Of a stretch of 64,000 nt of DNA, positions 58,638-64,000 are shown in pieces (position 1 is the first letter of the stretch; every line of letters starts with the position of its first letter). The position numbers were made by a program, and so were the translations under genes. Source of the stretch: Bilabrum cf. latius (Eukaryota > Bigyra: Bicosoecida > Bigyra > Bicosoecida); the NCBI GenBank assembly GCA_965178125.1, contig OZ237776.1:124001-188000 (forward strand), read 5' to 3'. Below the pieces are notes generated by a model, which saw only the letters and a program-made list of their open reading frames with translations, did no database searches and was not told the DNA's origin.

Positions 58638-60908
58638 ATGGATTCGTATCGAGCTGAAGGCGATCAGCAGCAACATGGCAGCATTGGTCCGAAAAAGCGC
58701 AAAGATGCAACTGGTGCGGTAGCTAGTGCCTTCAATCCAGATAAAGCAAGTTGGAAAGAAGTCTTATAGCTGTCAGAACAGTTGAAGGATAACCTTGCGC
58801 ACGCAGACAGACGGCAAAGCGAACTTACCGACGGTGAAATAGAATCGGCTGCACGGCGACTGCGGGAGGCCAGGCGAGCAATTAAAGGACTCTAGCTGGC
58901 TATTGATGCTCAGCTATATGGCGATCATAGCAAAGAGAACGTGCAATGGCGCATCGCGCGGACGGTACCACCAGATGCCACTGATGGTGGAAGCGCACAC
59001 GGTTCTCGGTTCTCGATTGCACATAAAGCCGACGCGTCGGAGATTAGTAGATCTGCGAACTCACAAGTACCAGCTAGTGCATCCTCGAGTCACGAGGGGA
59101 ACATGCAGCCCAGACCGATTGAAATTGGCCGCCGCGGCCATTGCCGACCGGCATTAACTCCGACTCAAAAGACGTCCACTGGAAAGGGAGCCATGCTGCT
59201 AAAGGTTCCGGAACCAGGCCCAGGCTCTACGTCCGGTGCTTCTGGTTCTTCAAAGACATCCGACACGCTGAGTGCGTCTTTAGTTGGTTCGAGTTCACAG
59301 TACGGTGGGACGCTGAGCAGTCGATCCGGCATTTCAGCGGGTGCTGTGGCCGAGATGAGAGCGCAAGGGGATGCAAGTGCCGACGGGACGTCCGAGTCGT
59401 CCGAGCGCCGCAGCGGGCATTCCAGTCACCGGCCAACCAGCTCGAAGGGCAGCTTTGATGATAGTCGGAAGCACGACAATCGATCCAGTGCGGCTTTGCG
59501 GCAGTCGGGAGCTGTTGAAGCAGCATCCGAAATGCCCACACACAGCGGGGCCACCAGAGCCCGCAAGAGAGAGCGCGGGCGGCGCACTGACCATACCGAT
59601 GCCGCGGACCTCGCGGGATCAGCGACTGCCTCGGATTCGCCTGCCAGGTCCCCTGGGCAGCATAGCCAAGGCGGGCGCGACATGAGCTCGCGAAGCAGCG
59701 GGAGCATTCGGCGGAGCGGCGGCAGCAGCCGCGGGAGCGCCAGCCAAACCGGAAGTGGGCGGGGGAACACGCCTTCACTGGCGGCTGATGACGGCTCCGT
59801 GGACCGGGCGGAAGGTGAAGGGAACGAGGAGGGCGGGAGGCATGACACGGGAAGCAGCCGATCGGCAGACTCCAGCCGCGCACTGCCGAGTGTGACGAGT
59901 GCTGGACGCTCCGGGGGTGGAGCAGGTGGAGCAGGAGGAGGAGGGCAGAGGAGGAGAAGAACCAGGACCAGGACCAGGCAGCACCGCAAGAGAAGGCGAC
60001 ACGACAGCGTGATTCGCGAGCTGCAGCCGGGCCAACCGGGTGCATCGCACGGTGGAGGATATCTGCGAACCAGCAGCAGGTGGTCCGGAGACGAAAGGTC
60101 AGGTGCGTTGCACGGTAGTGCAGGTGTCAGGGTCTCGGGTGCAGTCTGGAGCGAACAGCAGGGCCTGATGGTCGGTTTGCCAGAAAACACCTCCCGGGAC
60201 AGCAGCGACCCATTGGCTCGATTCACCGGACTGCCACACCGGGCAAGGGTACAGGAGCAGGATCGCTCGAACTCGATTGGCAGCATCGCACCATCACGTG
60301 CCACCGGCTATCTGCCCTCGGGTACCTCGCTCATTTTGATTCCGGATGGTCAAGGCGCAGCACCCCCTGGAGTACCTCAGCGGGGAATGTGGAGCGGACC
60401 CATCCTGACGATTGGCACTGGAAACGGAAACGCCTCGGGCTCGGGCTCGGGCTCGCAGCTGCAGGCAGGTCTGGGAATAGGAGCAGCAGGTGCGGCGGGG
60501 ACACTGAGCAGCTGCGACGATGGCGCTCTCACCCCCATGTCCCAGCCCCAGTAGCAGCCTGTGTGCCCCGGGGAAACCGGAACTGCAGGGCATGGTGGCA
60601 TAAGTAACCATTCCTTCGTACTGCAACGGCCAAGGGAACGAGGCAGCGAGTCCAGCTCGAGCAGCGACAACACGCTGGTAAGGGAGGCGAGAGCAGCGGC
60701 AGCGCAGGAAGCACATGGCGCCGGGCTCAGCCCATCGAGGGACCTAGCATTCGCTGGCAGTGGAGTGTGCCTGCATCCGAGGCACGTGGATGACGCTGCA
60801 GATGCTCAGGGTTGGTGCGAGGATGGTGCACAGGGGATCGGGCAAGCCGCTGCGCCCATGTCTTCAGGAGGATTGGGCGGCTAGGGCGCACCGGACCAGC
60901 TGCACTGA
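58638..60908 (+). CDS. NLS-bearing coiled-coil and Ser/Arg-rich protein (about 756 residues)
   Basis: The frame runs from ATG 58638 to TGA 60906-60908 with TAG at 58767, 58893, 60552 and 60882. Residues about 20-25 form a classical monopartite nuclear localisation signal (GPKKRKD). Residues about 40-100 are a Glu/Arg/Leu-rich coiled coil in which the first two TAG codons occupy polar positions. The rest is Ser/Gly/Arg-rich, with a basic block (QRRRRTRTRTRQHRKRRRHD) about residue 440, one GTGTGACGAGTG word (about 59891) and two GGTGCATCGCACGG-type words (60038, 60106). TAG at 60552 sits in a Pro-Gln-x-Gln-Pro context. A nuclear, possibly nucleic-acid-binding role is inferred. The 5' end is uncertain. 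Confidence 0.6.
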
Positions 60909-61124
60909 GGTGAGTGCGGTTGCAACCGGTAGCATTCGGATCTGAGGGAACGCGTGACTCAAGATCATCCTGGGGGATTGTGTGCTGCATGCGGCAAGAC
61001 CTGCCCTCCCCTGGGGAGAGTTCCATTTCTTCTCACCTTCGGGCAAATGCCAGGAAAGTTCATTGTATTGTAATTCAAGGCATTCAATGTACATGCGCTT
61101 GATGCAGGTGTTCCAATCCGATCT
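60909..61124. other. Short spacer between convergent genes
   Basis: Holds GGTTGCAACCGG at about 60920; no coding feature. Confidence 0.4.
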
Positions 61125-63407
61125 TCACACGCACTCGTCACACTCAAACACAGTGCTAGTTTTCGGCGTAGCCCTCGCCCTCGCCTACGTCGAGCCCCTT
61201 GCCCCTGCCCCTGCCCCTGCCCCTGCCCCTGCCCCTGCCCCTGCCCCTGCCCCTGCCCCTGCCCCTGCCCCTGCCCCTGCCCCTGCCCCTGCCCCTGCCC
61301 CTGCCCCTGCCTCTGCCTCTGCCCCTGCCACAAACTTGACGCCACCGCGGCCCCTTGCTTCCAAGCTCATGTGCCAGCCCACTCGCATTGCAAGCGCAGA
61401 TTCCTGACTGCGGGTCAGTTGAGCCTTCGCATGACGAGTCCAACTCGGAGCCCGATGCAAGCCTCTGCCAGCGCCACTGCCAGTGCCACTGGACTCTCCC
61501 CAGGCAGCCCCGACCCCGCTGTGCTGGACCTGGCCAGCACTGCTCGCGTCCCTGCCTTCCCGCGATTCCACGTAGCTCAACGCTCGCTCGAGCAGCCACT
61601 GGCTAGTGCTGCTCACGAGGTGCGCGGCGCAGGTTCCGCTCGTGCCGAATGTGTAGGCCTCTCCTTCCGTGCCCATCGTGCCACTCTCGGGCGCGAAGCT
61701 TTCCTCCGTCTCGCCTATAGTAGCACGGTGTTCAACATGTTCCCGTGCAGCTTTTTCATATTCCTGCCGCGTTGAAACGATCGATGCCATGTCATTGGCA
61801 GTGCCAGTTGCTTCGGCACCAGGATGCTCTCTGGCATACCAACTTCCTTGCGCTGCGCTGCCCCACGACTGATCATGGTCTCGAGCCATGTTTTGGACGA
61901 TTCTAGTCGTGTGAAGATGCACCTACTGCGATACAGTGGACCCCTCTGCTTCTATGTCAATTCGACTGCAAGCAGGACCGTTGATGTCATCCGGATCGAT
62001 CGGCAACACTTCTTGAGGAGCAGCACTGCCACTAAGTTTGGTGAAAGGGTAATGATGAGCCTCGTCCTACAGCAATGTTGTTGCGACTTCACCCCTCGGC
62101 AATTCAATACCACTGCTGCACTCAACTGCAAGCAGGTCGGATGACTATGGTGATTTTAGGTCTGAGAGGTCGTTGCTGGGCAACCAGACACAACCAGACT
62201 CCCCAAAACTACCTATTGCATCTGTGTGCCTGCGGCATCGCTTTGAGTGTGCCATAGATCGTTTCAAAGCAATTCTGCTGGCCGATTGCGATCTACTGCG
62301 TAGATTCGGCGCCGAGTTTGCGACTGAATCTCCGCAATCAATCGGTTCAAGGGATAACCAGCGCGACCCAGATACTGCGTTTGATTCTTGACGCGCGTTG
62401 TTATTGTCCAAGTCGTGTGGGGAATGCCGTGGAAGATCCTATCTGGCGGCTGGCAGCTGCACTTGCTTGCTCGGTTTGTCGGGGGTTTTCTCCGGCTTTG
62501 AACCATATGAAGGGATGTTTATAGCCCTACCAGTACCTAGAGCGACTTGCGGAGACGATGTAGATAAAACTCCCTACCCCTGATGTTGGGGACGGAATAC
62601 AGTGCTACTGGGTTGCAGTGTCTCGCACCATTGTTGACTTGAACCCTCTCGGGTCCCGCCTCCAAAAATGACGTGGTTTCCAATGGTATAATCTCGCACT
62701 GCCCAGTTGGAGTGGTCCGACGTAGCAGAGAGCACAACATCGCTAGCGACTCCTCCTCGATGATTTACTTGTTTCTCACTGGCAGGGCAGTCACTCGACG
62801 CAGTTCCATGTCTACTCCCATTATTGGATTGTTGGCTACTATGTACCACGCAATAGACACGACGAACTGCGGTGTCGCCAATGAATTCGATTACAAATGA
62901 AGATAGTGCAGATCCGGACAGCATACGTGTCCATTCAATTACATGGTTTCCAGTCGAAAGCATGCCCTTGCCGCCATTAAGAAACTTAAAACGAGACCGT
63001 GTTGTAGTAACTGACTATGCACCTTTCTAAAGCGGCCACATGAACAGGCAAGATAGCTGTCGTCGCGCCAACCGCACTAACAGTTAGCCAGGCGATTGCG
63101 CACTAGCGGGCAACTGCCGGCAATGACAAGATTCCAGTGACTAGTTTGCGAAATTGACCTTCCAGTGCTTTCAAATCCCAACACAATTCTTACTTTTTGG
63201 CCGATTGCAGCTTGATCTCCATGACGATCGGCGCCAGGGCCGGCTACTCGGCAGTATTCCGCCACCCGCGTCGCTACCCTTCGGCAGTGATGCCTCAGTG
63301 TCGGCTTCTGCAGCGTGATGCGCATGCACCCGTGCAGCAGATCGAAACGATGCATTGCGTTTATCATGCTCCCCGTCACCAGACTGCTGGCCTAGGCAAT
63401 TTCCCAT
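61125..63407 (-). CDS. MGNC-anchored low-complexity protein (about 721 residues), two exons, eight UAG codons
   Basis: Exon 1 is 63407-63194 (MGNCLGQQSGDGEHDKRN, donor GTAAGA, phase 1). Exon 2 is 63076-61125 (branch-like CTAAC just before acceptor TGTTAG), ending in TGA. The sum of 2,166 nt is a codon multiple. TAG codons (lowest coordinate): 63027, 63015, 62574, 62439, 62145, 62067, 61923 and 61185. No TAA or TGA interrupts exon 2. The N-terminus predicts dual acylation. The middle contains a globular-looking stretch (SFVIEFIGDTAVRRVYCVVH) and the C-terminal part a long Gly-Ala repeat, ending in Glu-Cys-Asp-Glu-Cys-Val encoded by a GTGTGACGAGTG word. This is the clearest case in the window of a long exon broken only by TAG. 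Confidence 0.75.
61198..61325 (-). repeat. CCCCTG/CAGGGG hexanucleotide microsatellite, about 20 units
   Basis: A nearly pure array that encodes Gly-Ala in the minus-strand MGNC gene. The same hexamer occurs as shorter arrays at 35371-35420 and 35719-35770. Confidence 0.95.
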
Positions 63408-63720
63408 TGTATGAGCCCTGTTTGTAAGGCTTGCCGCCACAGGGGTGTCTGGGTGCCACGCAGTGCGGAACTGGTGAGGCGCCGCGACACAGATCTAAGG
63501 CAGGAGGTGCGTACCGGACCATGCCAATGTGCTCGTTGGCTCGCAGAGACCGTATGAAATCATTTTTATTTCGCCGCCAATCAGCCTGCATGCACGCGTG
63601 ACTTAACTCGCGTCTTGCCGGCGCCAAGGATAACCACTGCTCGATGGCAACCACCGTCGATCCTGGCAACCACGCACACAGTTCACCGTAGACTTCACCG
63701 CACGGCGTAGAATGGAACAA

Positions 63721-64000
63721 TCACTGCTGGTCGCCAACACCCCCGTCGATTTTTACTAGCACGTCAGCACGCACCCCGATGGCGCAAGCATCCACACCCC
63801 TGCCCCCCTCCCCTTCCTCATCTGCATCTTCTCCAGAGTCCTCGATTTCATCTCCAACCGTGGCACCACCACCACCACCACCATCATCATTCTCGCCACT
63901 ACTGCTGCTGCATACTCCCCGCACGCTGCCCTCTCCTTTGCTCTTCGTAGCCACAGTACCGTTCTCTAAGGCTGGGTGCTCTGATTCCATGATCTCCTCC
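63721..64000 (-). CDS. Partial acidic Gly/Glu-rich coding segment entering from the right edge
   Basis: The frame is open from the right edge to TGA 63723-63721; its first in-frame ATG is 63990-63988. The product is rich in Glu, Asp and Gly with a poly-Gly run. Below the TGA, the same frame (63720-63376) is open again and encodes a globular-looking peptide (PARRELSHACMQADWRRN), so an intron or a second gene is possible. It overlaps the start of the MGNC gene's first exon. Confidence 0.35.
   Translation of the reverse strand, partial: EEIMESEHPALENGTVATKSKGEGSVRGVCSSSSGENDDGGGGGGATVGDEIEDSGEDADEEGEGGRGVDACAIGVRADVLVKIDGGVGDQQ

Larger units (their letters stand above)
17935..61441. repeat. Dispersed exon-embedded 12-mer GTGTGACGAGTG (both orientations)
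   Basis: About 25 exact and many one-mismatch copies. Forward copies include about 17935, 18203, 18873, 19267, 24357, 24967, 26023, 26320, 26350, 26885, 29555, 32001, 32169, 33105, 36958, 45117, 52319 and 59891. Reverse copies (CACTCGTCACAC) include about 27219, 29348, 33428, 51303, 51690, 53289 and 61130. Nearly all lie in predicted exons. By chance well under one copy is expected in 64 kb. Confidence 0.9.

Noticed and set aside
6345-60908. UAA or UGA also reassigned (ciliate-like codes, selenocysteine)
   Set aside because: No gene model needs a TAA or TGA inside it; both sit at natural ends after conserved or coherent sequence. No selenoprotein family or SECIS-like context was noticed.
1-63407. 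The many TAG interruptions as ordinary pseudogene decay or stop readthrough
   Set aside because: Decay would create TAA, TGA and frameshifts as often as TAG. Here only TAG appears, in about 79 places, with intact motifs and exact splice phases. Readthrough at up to 16 sites in one protein is not plausible.
1-64000. tRNA, rRNA or CRISPR features, including a tRNA with anticodon CUA
   Set aside because: No cloverleaf, rRNA segment or regularly spaced repeat-spacer array could be recognised by eye. The suppressor-type tRNA expected for the code must lie elsewhere.

Overview
This is eukaryotic nuclear DNA, probably from a free-living protist. The genes are split by GT-AG introns, there are no operons or ribosome-binding sites, and the coding sequence is GC-rich and full of low-complexity tracts. 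The products (a secreted FG-GAP repeat protein, an LRAT-type acyltransferase, a SET-domain protein, a Golgi-type GT61 glycosyltransferase, a cupin/JmjC-like receptor) are eukaryotic in style. I cannot assign the lineage.

The main observation is that the genes only make sense if UAG is a sense codon. About 79 in-frame TAG codons lie in roughly 16 gene models. TAA and TGA occur only at the ends. One site identifies the amino acid: in the internally duplicated FG-GAP gene, the codon at the same place is CAG in one copy (919-921) and TAG in the other (3550-3552), so TAG most likely means glutamine. Read this way, dozens of short open frames merge into long genes, and predicted introns join them with correct phase and whole-codon lengths.

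Layout. 1-5193 (-): secreted FG-GAP/integrin-alpha-like protein with a 2631-bp internal duplication. 6345-6917 (-): LRAT/NlpC-P60 acyltransferase. 10645-11955 (+): SET-domain protein. 13326-16480 (-): Crinkler/RHS-like NTPase-nuclease, apparently frameshifted. 16926-20445 (+): serine/acid-rich nuclear-type protein. 20536-30087 (+): 3,091-residue protein with WW and FN3-like domains. 30388-36963 (+): two MGxC-anchored low-complexity proteins. 37430-39898 (-): GT61 glycosyltransferase, lying between inverted copies of the preceding gene's last exon. 41355-42573 (+): MGNSC protein. 43948-48309 (+): membrane-anchored cupin/Cys-rich protein. 48712-52701 (+): two MGxC proteins. 52879-56223 (-): two MGxC proteins. 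56515-57530: 45-bp minisatellite. 58638-60908 (+): NLS/coiled-coil protein. 61125-63407 (-): MGNC protein. The right edge holds the end of another gene.

Two further patterns stand out. First, eight genes start with a short exon encoding Met-Gly plus a nearby Cys, a signature of dual N-myristoylation/palmitoylation, spliced to a long exon of otherwise unrelated low-complexity sequence. Second, the exons of these genes, of the two large genes before them and of the cupin gene carry many copies of short DNA words (above all GTGTGACGAGTG) in both orientations and several reading frames, so they look constrained as nucleic acid rather than as protein. Together these suggest a family of membrane-tethered low-complexity proteins with shared exon-embedded DNA or RNA elements. 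Their function is unknown.
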